From assembly GCF_040436345.1 (NCBI RefSeq), contig NC_133237.1:26789749-26853748 (forward strand): 64,000 nt of DNA, read 5' to 3'. Under the pieces are notes generated by a model, which ran no database searches, was not told where the DNA came from, and saw only the letters and a list, made by a program, of their open reading frames with translations. Source of the stretch: Pagrus major. Lineage: Eukaryota; Chordata; Actinopteri; Spariformes; Sparidae. Positions within the stretch are counted from its first letter, which is position 1, and the number at the start of each line of letters is the position of its first letter. This document shows positions 1-9,647 of the stretch, piece after piece. The position numbers and the translations under genes are program-made.

Positions 1-291
1 TTCTGTCCGTCCAGTGCAACAGGAAATAGCAGCATTGTTTACTGTGAGCAGCTGGAGGGGTAAATCTAGACAGCAGGAGGAAGGAAGAGATAGCAAAGAG
101 AGACGGAGAGAATATATACTCTCCTGGGATTCAGCTGGGTCTGGGGCTAACACACTTCATACTGGCCCGGTCCGGGTGGGTTTATTTGAAATAGAGAGAA
201 TGTGTGAGGGTGTAAAACAGACAATGATGGTGGTCAGGCAGGAAAAACTGTGTGTGAAATGTGTGTATGAGGCGTGAACAGATGGTGGTAC

Positions 292-408
292 CTGTTTGCG
301 AGCCTGGTTGAGGCCATGCAGGCGCTGCTGCAGCTCACTGCGGTAGTTCTGGGCCGCCTCGATGCTTTCCTTCGCCTCCTGCAGCAACGCGTCCACCTCC
401 ACAGACAT
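292..408 (-). CDS. crlf3: cytokine receptor-like factor 3, first coding exon (partial gene)
   Basis: The ATG at 406-408 opens 39 codons that end in phase 0 at a CAG|GTACCA donor (292/291). The peptide begins MSVEVDALLQEAKESIEAAQ and continues NYRSELQQRLHGLNQARKQ. It matches the start of vertebrate CRLF3 (LLQEARENVEAAQSYRREL in human, from memory), including the position of the exon end. CRLF3 is an intracellular protein with an N-terminal coiled coil, a fibronectin type III domain and a C-terminal SPRY-like domain; only the beginning of the coiled coil is here and the rest lies left of base 1. On the minus strand a CAG acceptor at 421-420 stands 11 nt before the ATG, so this is probably exon 2 (292-419) with a non-coding exon upstream. 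Bases 1-291 are intron. Confidence 0.85.
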
Positions 409-1539
409 CCTCCCGCCTCCTGACACACACGAGACACAAATATTTACAAAACACAACCGAGACGTAGTTTAACCTGAAACCTGATACAAACAAGCTCCCT
501 TACTGAATTTATCTGGAGACATCAGAGTGTAAAATGACTGCAGCGCTTCCTGAATTATGACGTTGAAGGTAATATTATGATATTGTGGATATTAAATGTC
601 ACATTTTCATCATTTTATCTATTACACCTTTGTGAAAAATGTGATAATTATCATACTTCTGTGTCAAAGTGTTGCATCCAGCATCCACCCTGAACTCCTA
701 CCTACTGTCAGAAATGTAGATTTTTGTTCCCCACAAAAAGATTTTGCCATCGAACACGATCCAGGCAGCGATCGATCAGCCTCAAAATATATTCGGCAAA
801 ACAAATAAGTATTCTGGAATCTAATTTCTACAAGACAGGGATGCAACTTAAATTAATTTTATTGAACTCTGTGATAAATTGAACCAATACACGTCTGTAA
901 TGCACCACGAGGACAATCAAAATGTATGTACAACACAGCATGCAGAGCATTTTGAATGGCAGAGGATGTGCAACAACGAGAAAACCACTTCCTACCAGCC
1001 AGAAACCAACGTATCAGTCCGTTAACAGCACTACTTTATGACTGACTTCAGCAGCAGCAGCGGCAGCGGCAGCGGCAGCGTGAGATAAGACTGACATTTA
1101 AATTCAGTTTGGATAAGAACCTGTGATACAACACAAACCTTCCTTACACAAATACAACATAAAATAGGTGAACTCATGATACGATCCTGACTCCAGAATA
1201 CACTCAGTGAGACCTGGCTGTTATTGGCAGGTCAGTTCCTCTGACCTTAAATCTGTTATCAGAGATCAGTAAAATAATGCTGCTGCTCTGCTCTTTTGGT
1301 TATTTTGGCTGCGTGTTAATGATAAAGTCATTCAGTGTGTGAGGGAGCTGATAGCACAGAACAAAATAACATCAACACGTAGAGTTCATCTGATTTTAAA
1401 ACAGCAGCTCTGTCAGCTATAATGTCAGCGTTAATGTCACTTGAGACTGTTTCCAACGGCTTTCGCTGAACTAATAAAGCCACAGACGGCACATTTTTTC
1501 ATGACGGAAAAACACTAAATAGTCTAATCAAGGGTTGTG

Positions 1540-1615
1540 ATCAGTGTTGGGGTAACGTGTTACAGTAATATATTTCTTTAAGCGGTAACGGAGTAATATA
1601 ACACCTTACTAATAA
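1540..1615. repeat. dispersed repeat fragment (GGGTAACG...TAATAT)
   Basis: The sequence around GGGTAACGTGTTACAGTAAT followed by AAGCGGTAACGGAGTAAT resembles a high-copy dispersed sequence I associate with fish genomes. There is no coding content. The class was not determined. Confidence 0.4.
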
Positions 1616-2257
1616 TATCCACACCAACATGACTATATTAATATCCGTGTTTAATACAGCTGAGCCTGTAAGTTGTTTGTTCAGCCTCTGTGTGACTGAA
1701 ATGAGCCTGATAATGAAGCCTAATCCTCCGAATGCACTTTAATTTACATTCTTGAATCACATATGCCCATGCCTCCCTTGTTCTGTGGACTAAAATAAAA
1801 ATAAAAAGAGATTTTTGTCATGTCATTATAGGCTACATTATAGAAGGTATAGGTCTGTTGTGTTTCATATGACTGAGCCTACAATTAAAAATATTTATTC
1901 CTGTCCCTCTATAATATATCAGACTTTGATCCTTTTTCCCTGCTCATCCCTGTGTCCAAGGACATTCGACTATTTAAAAAGATCTGGGCTATTTGATGTC
2001 TCATGATTTCTCTTGTTCAAGTGCAATGAGTAAAGACGCAGTCTCACACACACAGGCATGAAATTCACTAAAAGTCCTGCCATACAAAAAAAATCTACAG
2101 AAAATTCATCATAGGCTACTCTTTGTTCAAAGGCAATTGCCTTCACAACCTGCTGGTGTTTGTTAAACATTTTGAGTTACATTATGTAATCTGAAGATTA
2201 GATCACAGATTTTTAGGTGCATATGTGACCCTGGAGCCCTGATAATAAAATACATTT

Positions 2258-2401
2258 TAAATAAAATAATTAATAAAAAGAAAAGAAAAGAAAAAATAAA
2301 TAAAGCAAAAAAACAAAAAAAACAAAATACAATTAAAAAAGTAAAATAAAGAAGACAAAATAATAAATAAATAAAAATAAAAATAATGAAATAATAATAA
2401 C

Positions 2402-2436
<35 letters not shown>

Positions 2437-2458
2437 TAAATACAAATTAAATAAAATC
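2258..2458. repeat. A-rich low-complexity block with (AAT)n microsatellite
   Basis: Almost pure A/T with A-runs is followed by an (AAT)n tract at about 2390-2432. It produces spurious Tyr/Leu/Phe-rich frames on the minus strand. Confidence 0.9.
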
Positions 2459-2989
2459 TAGGATGGCAGAGATAAATGTCCTGTTGGAAAATAATGCCAC
2501 GCTGCTGCATGCGTATCGAATTTTCTCATAAAATCAACGTCCTCCTTCGAGCTGAAAGCGGTGACACAACCTGTCCCCTCTCTGTGGTCGGCAGCGCTTC
2601 CTTTACAGCGTGTAAAGAGGAAGTCCCCAACAGGCCTCATGCTTCTGTCACATACAGTGCACACAGTATCATCATCGTCTTACATCTTAAATTATTAAAT
2701 CCATAACCAGTCCATCAGTGTCGGTAATGTCTTTGCTTGTTTTTTATCCAGAACCTGACGTCAGGCTGCAGATTAATAACCTGACGCACCAGATGGTTTG
2801 TTACAAAGAACCACCTGGAAAGGCGCCACTAGAAACAGTTTGGAAAAGGACACACGCTTTCAAAAAAACCTTGGCAAGTGATTGGACCAACCATCTGTCC
2901 ATCACCTGTTATAGCGGGCTAACTTTAACCAATCAGATCACCAGTAGGAGAGAGCTGAATCAAACTCTTACCGAAGCCAGTGGAGAGAA

Positions 2990-3315
2990 GAGTGAAACAT
3001 CTTTTTCATCAAGATTTATTTACATTTATTCTCCAGTTCTGATATTACTGAAACCGAAACAATCAAATATTGATAATAAATTAATCATTTAACTCATTTA
3101 TCAAGCAAAACTTTTCAAACTTGCAGATTTTTCTGCTTTATTTGATTGTACATTGAATACCTGAGTGTTTTAATGTTGGTCGGACAAAAAGAAGCAACCT
3201 CAAGACATCACGTTGGGCTCTGAAAATTTGTGAGCCTTTTCCACTGATTTAAGACATTTTATAGACAAAACAATTGATTGATTAATTGAAAAAATAGCAG
3301 CCCTAAACAACAAAT
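2990..3315. repeat. dispersed repeat with ATTGATTGATTAATTG end, copy 1
   Basis: It contains TCAAGCAAAAC near 3100, a GGACAAAAAGAAGCAACCTC segment near 3181 and TTGATTGATTAATTGAAAAA before GCAGCCCTAA at 3300. The same order of blocks recurs in the same orientation at 44880-45115, so this is a dispersed repeat family; its class was not determined. Confidence 0.55.
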
Positions 3316-3717
3316 TGCTGATGAATTTTGACAGCCAGTTGCAGCTTTTCCCTCTCTCCATCCACACTAAGACCACACAGTAATAATGATCTTTGGGTGA
3401 TGAGTCAACTGTAAGACTGCAACTAACAGGTCAAAATTAAAACGTCAAACAACGGTAAAAATGCCTTTCAAAATTCCCCAGAGCCCTAAGTGACATCCTC
3501 AAATGTCTTCTTTTATCAATCAACAGTCCAAAAGTCATAAATGACTAATAAAAGAAACAAATCCTCACGTTTGAGGAGCTGGAATCAGCAGCAAGTGACT
3601 GAAACAACTAGTTTTATAACAATATTGAACGAGTCTTATACATATTTATCTGATTATTTGATTATTGTTTCTGATTATAGGAATCAGTGTAGTTTGATTG
3701 TCAGAAAATAAATAAAT

Positions 3718-3815
3718 TTGTAGTGGAGTGGAAGAATAAGGTAGCGGAAAATGGAAATACTCAAGAGAAGTACAAGTACCTCAGAATTGCACTTAACTAC
3801 AGTACTTGTTACGTA
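3718..3815. repeat. dispersed repeat (GTGGAGTGGAAG...AAGTACAAGTACCTCA)
   Basis: The sequence runs TAGTGGAGTGGAAGAATAAG, AATGGAAATACTCAAG, AAGTACAAGTACCTCA. The reverse complement of the same order occurs at about 48940-49280, which shows a dispersed family with copies in both orientations. It is common in teleost introns and spacers, by recollection. Confidence 0.65.
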
Positions 3816-3884
3816 CCTGCAAATCACATATATGTTACAACTTTACACTTCTTGACATTCAATTTTTTAAATTTTATGTTGTGA

Positions 3885-4225
3885 CTACGCTGTGATTATG
3901 GTCTGGTTAGGTTTAGGCACAAAACCTGGTTGGTTATGGTTCGGAAAAGATCATGTTTTGGTTTAAAATACACGGTTCTGTCGCCACAAACACGGCTGGA
4001 ATATGTCCTGATGTCTCGCTGAAAATATCCAGTAGTTTCACGCTTACACACCACCATCCCCTCAACTTCCCGACAAGAAAGGCAGCTCATACACACGTAA
4101 TATTCACACAATATGACACATATTGTAGAAATGTTAATAAAATGCGTATGACGTACAAATCTGAGAATGTCCCGTGGTTTGCAGAAATGTTAAATGCCAA
4201 CATTTTATTCTGGCGACTGTTCTGA
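3885..4225. repeat. dispersed repeat with CGCCACAAACACGGCTGG block, copy 1
   Basis: In order: a GGTTTAGGCACAA block, TCATGTTTTGGTTTAAAATA, CGCCACAAACACGGCTGG, AAAATATCCAG, then GTGGTTTGCAGAAATGTTAA and a CAACATTTTATTCTGG end. The same series occurs in the same order at 52700-53030. The internal CACAAACACGGCTGGAAATG module is also tandemly repeated at 5265-5745. Confidence 0.65.
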
Positions 4226-4524
4226 GATCCCACACAAACACAAAGCTAATAAACTGGTGAAACGACACCAAACAAAGCTCCAGTATGCATTAACACACAC
4301 ATGAATGCAAAGCAGAATTATGCAGGCATGCACTCGCTCTGACATAAACAACATGCACACAGACACCCCCTCTCTCCGGCTCCTTTCTTTCACTTAACAA
4401 ACTTCCCACACTGGCAGCCTTCAGTCGAGCTATCAACAGCCACCAGCCGACACAGATTTTCTTTTTCGTCCTCTAAAAAGGGCGCTGGCACTCTCTCTCT
4501 TTAATCCTGCGGTTTATAATCCCC

Positions 4525-4546
4525 CCTCTCTCTCTCTCTCTCTCTC
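4525..4546. repeat. (CT)n microsatellite
   Basis: An uninterrupted run of CT dinucleotides follows a short C tract. Confidence 0.9.
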
Positions 4547-5264
4547 CAAAACCGACTAAAGACTCAAGTAGAAGCAGGCACTTAGCCAAGCAAACGTTAA
4601 GCTGGTTTACTTAAACACAGAATAAATCTCTTCTATATGAAACGGGTGTGGCTAGAAAAAAAAATCTACTTCATGTTAATTATTACTCTTTAATTCTTGT
4701 ACGAGGGAGTTGTCAACGGTGTGCTTTTCAGAGTATTTAGGTCAAACTGTGTGGAACGACGTCCTCCTGTCCTGCTTTCACAGGTCTGTCAGACTGTTTA
4801 CACTGTCAGAAATATATGATGTGACAAGTCTTGCATGAGGGAAACGCCTAAAAGAAACTTTGTAAGAGGTGAGAAAAGCCATGAATCTGACATCACACCA
4901 TATTTCAATCGCTGTCAATCCGACACAGAGGAAACAGACTTGAAACAAGGCTTTCTTCAAAGTCAGGTTAAGATACGTAGTCCACAAAGCATCTCTGCAG
5001 CTTCCTTTTTCAAGCCGAAATCTTCACCGTAGCTGCTGAGCTAAAAGCATTAGCGTGCACCCTGTCTGAAGCAGGTGCACAAGCTCAATAACACGTTGAC
5101 AGTGTAAAAAACATCTTTTCAAAGACAGATAATCTGTGTGGAGAGGATTTTGTTGTTTTTTTGTTTTTTTCGTCGTTTTAAAACTAGTCCTTAGCTACTT
5201 CAGTTGTTTAGGAGAATGCTGCAATGCTGTTTTGCTGTGAAGCTCCATAAACCAGCGGAAAAAT

Positions 5265-5745
5265 AACCAAACATCTCGTCAAAAATATCCAGTAATGTAG
5301 CTGGAAATGTCCTGACATCATGTCAATAATATGCATTTTTGTTGCCACAAATAGGCCTGAAAATGTCCCGCAAAAATGTCTGGTTTTGTTGCCACTAACA
5401 CAGCAGAAAAAAGGTAAAAGGACTCCCTACAGCTCATCTGTTCTTTTGGTTGTTTTTTAACGTTCAAAGTCCAGTCCATAGCTACTTCAGTTGTTTAGGA
5501 GACTGCTGTGATGCTGTTTTGCTGGAAAATGTCCCAACATCTCATCAAAAATATCCAGTTTAGTCACCACAAACGTAGCTGAAAATGTCCTGACATCTTA
5601 TCAGTAACATGCGGTTTTGTTGCCAAAAACACGGCTGGCAAAAGTCCCGACATCTCAGCAAAAATGTTCAGTTTTGTCACCACAAACAGGCCTGGAAATG
5701 TCCCAGAGTGTCGTCAGTGTTTCTGGTTTTGTTGCCACTAACGCA
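5265..5745. repeat. tandem array of ~60-bp units (AAATGTCC...CACAAAC)
   Basis: Modules made of AAATGTCC(C/T)GACATCT, CAAAAATATCCAGT and TTGCCACAAACACGGCTG recur several times with variation, mixed with TTCAGTTGTTTAGGAGA-type segments that belong to the TTAA-flanked element family seen at 13.3 kb, 57.5 kb and 62.7 kb. The right end, TCATTTTTGGGTGAACTATT at about 5813-5832, is an end of that family. Confidence 0.6.
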
Positions 5746-5812
5746 GCAGAAAAAAAAATAAAAGGACACCATACAGAGGAAGGTCTTCTGGCTCTAGATG
5801 ATGACTGAATTA

Positions 5813-5840
5813 TCATTTTTGGGTGAACTATTCCTTTAGT
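5813..5840. repeat. terminal inverted repeat end of a TTAAAGGAACAGTTCACCC element
   Basis: TCATTTTTGGGTGAACTATT followed by CCTTTAG is a right terminus of the short inverted-repeat element that is complete at 57459-57744. It marks an older, internally rearranged copy covering part of 5000-5840. Confidence 0.6.
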
Positions 5841-6964
5841 ATCCATGAACATGACAGCTGTGACTACAAAGTTTATGAGATGCTGTTTTTGAAGCGTTCA
5901 ACGCAAACTGCTTACTCTCACGCTTCTGACTTGACAAACCAACAAAAGAAAAAAGCTAATAATAGAACAAATCAACACTTTGTTCTGATGTTGTGAAGCA
6001 CTTGAACGCCTCACAGTGTTATAACCCACATTTACAAGCTTCATATTTCAATAAATGTCACCAGAAAGGAGTTTAAAGAGGCTGCACATGCTCTGACTAA
6101 CAGGGAAGCTATGAAAGGCACTCAAGTGCAAACCCACATTATTATTATTAGAGCAGACCACTGACAAGACGAGACAACAGGAGACATCAGACATGTCTCA
6201 ACTCGCTCACAGCAACTTCCGTATTTTTTTAGTTATTTTCATCAAGTTAAACCTCCGCCCACCATATATTCTCCCTTTTGAAGCCAAAGCATGTGAAATG
6301 CATAATTGCATAATTTAATATGCATATTTCGCATAGTTTCTCGCTACAATGTCACGAGGAGGCACATAGTCCTGGTAATCTTAATTCATCTGATGTGTGC
6401 AGGGGAAGTGCTGCCGAAACTCCGTTAAGAAATCTCGTGTTTTTAAGTTGACGCCGCAGTCAGCCAAATTAAAATACATCACAATAACCTGAACAAGAGT
6501 TTTCCTAAATATTTAATGCATTTACGTAAATTCGGCGTAAAAATTGTTCAATGAGCAACATCTTTATCCGTGAAATGTCGACTCCGAAATAAGGTGGGCG
6601 CCGCTCGTCACGGTGGATTTTGTTTGAAGATGATGATGACAATAACAGACAACTAGCTTAAAAATGAGACTGAGAGGTGCCGCTGGTGTGGCGGGGAGTT
6701 GGTATAGGTGGTCCAGAAAAGCTACGAGTTGTGAGAGGCAGGTAACGAGACGACATTACCGGAGTTAGACGTTACTTTCTCTCAGTAACGTTACCAGACA
6801 GGAGGAAAGTTGGGGCTAGCTTGTGGCCAAAGACAATGAAACTCGGCTCATGCTTGAGTGAGTAAACACAACCGTCCCCTTTAACTACGACAGAAAAATC
6901 AACAGCTAATCGGTTTCATTTAACAGTCTCCCTTCTGTGTGTGGAGAGGAGTTTCCCAACATAC

Positions 6965-7160
6965 CTGTTTTTAGTGCTTTCTGGTGGCCATTACGTCCTG
7001 AAAGTTGTGAATCAGCTCGCAGCCGCCGCCACACCGCCGCGAGATCTGCCCAAGTTTCGCTCAAGTCCAAAAATGACACTTCCGAGGCTTTGGGCGTATC
7101 AGCCAATCACAGACGAGGTGGTTTTGATTGACGAGAAAATGAGCCAATCGGATCGAGATA
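6965..7160 (-). promoter_or_regulatory. crlf3: candidate promoter and non-coding first exon of crlf3
   Basis: This is an island of higher GC in AT-rich spacer. Two CCAAT boxes (GCCAATC at about 7099-7105 and 7143-7149) lie upstream, in the minus sense, of a stretch that ends in a strong minus-strand donor, CAG|GTATGT, at 6965/6964. The crlf3 ATG exon has an acceptor 11 nt before its start codon, so it needs an upstream exon, and this is the best-looking one in the 6.5 kb above it. The pairing is inferred from splice signals only. A plus-strand transcript starting here is also possible, since the region reads as promoter-like in both directions. Confidence 0.35.
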
Positions 7161-7270
7161 TGTTCAGTTGTCCCCTCCCTAATTAAAAGACCCTTCAGAT
7201 CAAAGTGGAGCTGATTAAATAAATTCATGTGTAATCTGGATTTATGTTTAATTCATAAAACCATACATAC

Positions 7271-7340
7271 ATATTATATTATATTATATTATATTATATT
7301 ATATGTACAATGACAGTAAAGATCTATCTATCTATCTATT
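7271..7340. repeat. (ATATT)n and (CTAT)n microsatellites
   Basis: A pentanucleotide ATATT array at about 7271-7304 is followed by a short CTAT tetranucleotide array at 7321-7340. Confidence 0.9.
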
Positions 7341-7514
7341 TTATATCATAATACATAACAACCCCAGCGCCCTGAAAACCACACTGCAGCAGTTATACAC
7401 TGTAAATTATTGTCAGTTATCAGGCCTACCTATTTAAATATTTAAATATTATTCAGTATTATCTACACTGCAGTTACTGTGAATGTATGGAAGCCCATCT
7501 CTGCCAGTTAAAGA

Positions 7515-7890
7515 ATATTATCTCATAATATCTTCTTTTTAATCCCATATTTTTGACTTTTTGCCTCAGAATCGTGACTTTTTAACTTATAATTGTGATG
7601 TCTTAGAGTTTCTATCTCACAGTTTCGACTGTTTATTTCATAATTATGACTTTTTAATCTAATAATTATGACATTTTTCTCATATTATCTACTTTTTATC
7701 TCCTGATTATGACTTTTTATCTCATAATATGACCTTTTATCTTATAATATCTACGTTTTAACTCATAATTGTGAGTTTTTAATCTCATAATCATGACATT
7801 TTAGAGTTTTTATCTCATAGTTTTGACTGTTTATTTCATAATTTAGACTTTTTATCTCATGATTATCACTTACCATGGGATTTTTTTTCA
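7515..7890. repeat. degenerate minisatellite, block A (TTTTTATCTCATAATTATGA)
   Basis: Some fifteen degenerate copies of a 20-30 base unit related to GACTTTTTATCTCATAATTA follow one another. The block ends at TTATCACTTACCATGGGA. A second block at 8461-8790 ends at an almost identical boundary. No coding potential. Confidence 0.8.
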
Positions 7891-8460
7891 TCAAGTTTAG
7901 TTTTCAGCTTAATTTTTTCTTTCACTGGCGGAGATTCTTTCTATACAGGTTATATATAGCTGTCATATAGGCCAATCATAGTTTAATGCACATATTTACT
8001 ATTCAATTTTCTATATTTTTATTTAACATACTATTTTCTTATTCTCTATTATATATTATATATCATGTGTATAATTTCTCTATACTGTGACGTTTCTATG
8101 GAAGGAGTAACTGTAACGTGACACATTTCCCTTCTGTGATCATTAAAGTATCTCTGAGTCAGATTCTGGGTGAATGTGGAGTGACGTGGCTCTCTAGTGG
8201 TCGTAATGGAGACAACATGTGTGCAGGCTGGCTGCTGCTCTGCGCCGCAGGATTGAAGAAACTGATCTTATTGGAAGCAGCTCTGTCTTTGTTGGTTGGC
8301 ATTCAGGGGCTCTTATTTTGCAAAACAAGGAAGCACACTGACTCCTCTAAAGGCTTCATGGCACCTCCCAGATCCTTAAAGATCCACGTTTGATGGATCA
8401 GAAACATGTTTTCTGATAAATATCCTTTATATTCACACTGAATTCAGCTTGTTCTGTTTC

Positions 8461-8790
8461 TGTTATCTCATAAAAAATACTTTTTATCTCATAATTATTA
8501 CTTTTCAGTCTGATAATTCTGAAATGTATCTCGTAATATCTAGTTTAAATCTCATAATTAGGATTTTTTTATATCTCATAAATATTACTTCTCATAAATT
8601 TGACTTTTTATCCCATTATCATGAGTTTTTATATCTTAATTCTGACTTTATATCTGATAATATTGGCTTTGTAGTTCATAAAGATTCCCTTTTAATTAGT
8701 ATTTTTTTACTTATAAATATTACTTTTAATCCCATAATTTTGACTTTTTATCTCATAATTATCAGTCACCATGGGAATTTTAAAAAAATC
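8461..8790. repeat. degenerate minisatellite, block B
   Basis: The same unit as at 7515-7890 recurs (TACTTTTTATCTCATAATTA and variants). It ends at TTATCAGTCACCATGGGA, the same boundary sequence as block A. About 570 bp of unrelated sequence separates the two blocks. Confidence 0.8.
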
Positions 8791-8949
8791 TTAATTTAGT
8801 CAGAAATGTGTTTCCATATGGGGCACATATCTTTACATATTTCTATTTCCTCAACCCCACAGTCCTCAACCTGTATCATCAGACGCTTTCCAACAACTTG
8901 AACTCAGACGCTTCAGTTTCCACACGTCTGTTAACGAACTTCCTTCCAC

Positions 8950-9647
8950 TGTGTGTTAGTTGCGTTGACTGCACCAGGAGAGATGACAGAGCAGTGCGCT
9001 GATCTAACAGCGCCTGGACTGGCTGAACGCGCGTCGGGACAGAGAACTGCCGCTGTGGATGTCGGTGACGCAGTTAGACTGGAGATCCACGTCTGGACAG
9101 CCTGCGACAATCCCCACTCAGATTAGCGCTTGACCCGCAGGATTTGTTGGAGAGGCACCTGATTCACCGGGAGCGACAGGCACAGTCAGAGCAGACTGAA
9201 TGATCTAGATTTATATTTATATTCCACTGGAGCGGTCTCAAGAAGCTTCTCTGTCTCTAGTATTGTTTATAATGTTTGGACGCATTTTACGCACGTTTAA
9301 CTCCGGGACGCGAGCGCCTCTCTCCAAAGAGCAAAGTGGAGCCATGGCAGGTTTTACGCACAGCGCGAAAATGCCGGTAGGGGTATGTGAGAAACTTTTT
9401 GCTGGACTCTTTATTTCTCATTAGTCCTCTGAGATCTGATAATGTGTGATACTCCTGCTGCCGGTGGAAACGTCTAATCCCTCCCCGATTACCGCGCACA
9501 AATGGATTGCGTCCTGCCGGCCAGCCGACTGACATCAGGGCCCAGACGAATTGATTTAACCGCTATGTTTGCGCTGTGACTGCTGAATTGAAGCCAGTCC
9601 AGCGTCACTTTGTAAGCGGGACCCCAGCTTCCTCCCCTGGTGCCAAA
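8950..9647 (+). promoter_or_regulatory. mpv17l: mpv17l upstream region with CpG-rich segment
   Basis: From about 9000 the sequence becomes richer in GC and CpG (for example GAACGCGCGTCGGGACAGAG) than the AT-rich minisatellite region before it, as expected for a broad vertebrate promoter. No TATA box is obvious at a fitting distance. The leader runs into the ATG at 9648 (CCAAAATGAGG). The transcription start cannot be placed from sequence alone. Confidence 0.45.

Larger units (their letters stand above)
409..6229. other. spacer and putative crlf3 intron with repeats, no further gene seen
   Basis: No exon-like open frame with recognisable protein similarity is visible on either strand. The stretch contains a (GGCAGC)-type run at 1049-1080, an A-rich block with an (AAT)n tract at 2258-2458, a (CT)n tract at 4525-4546, and several dispersed repeats listed separately. 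The longest frames (2163-2510 minus, 2718-3092 plus) come from low-complexity or repeat sequence. Confidence 0.6.

Noticed and set aside
2163-2510. Minus-strand frame rich in Tyr, Phe and Leu that looks like a membrane protein
   Set aside because: Produced by the A-rich block and (AAT)n microsatellite at 2258-2458; no initiation context or homology.
8118-8393. 91-codon frame with a hydrophobic stretch (KLILLEAALSLLVG)
   Set aside because: No family recognised, lies between two minisatellite blocks, and has neither splice partners nor a conserved start.
7515-8790. Repeat-spacer pattern that could suggest a CRISPR-like array
   Set aside because: The units are degenerate and contiguous with no unique spacers of constant length, and the genome is eukaryotic; it is a minisatellite.
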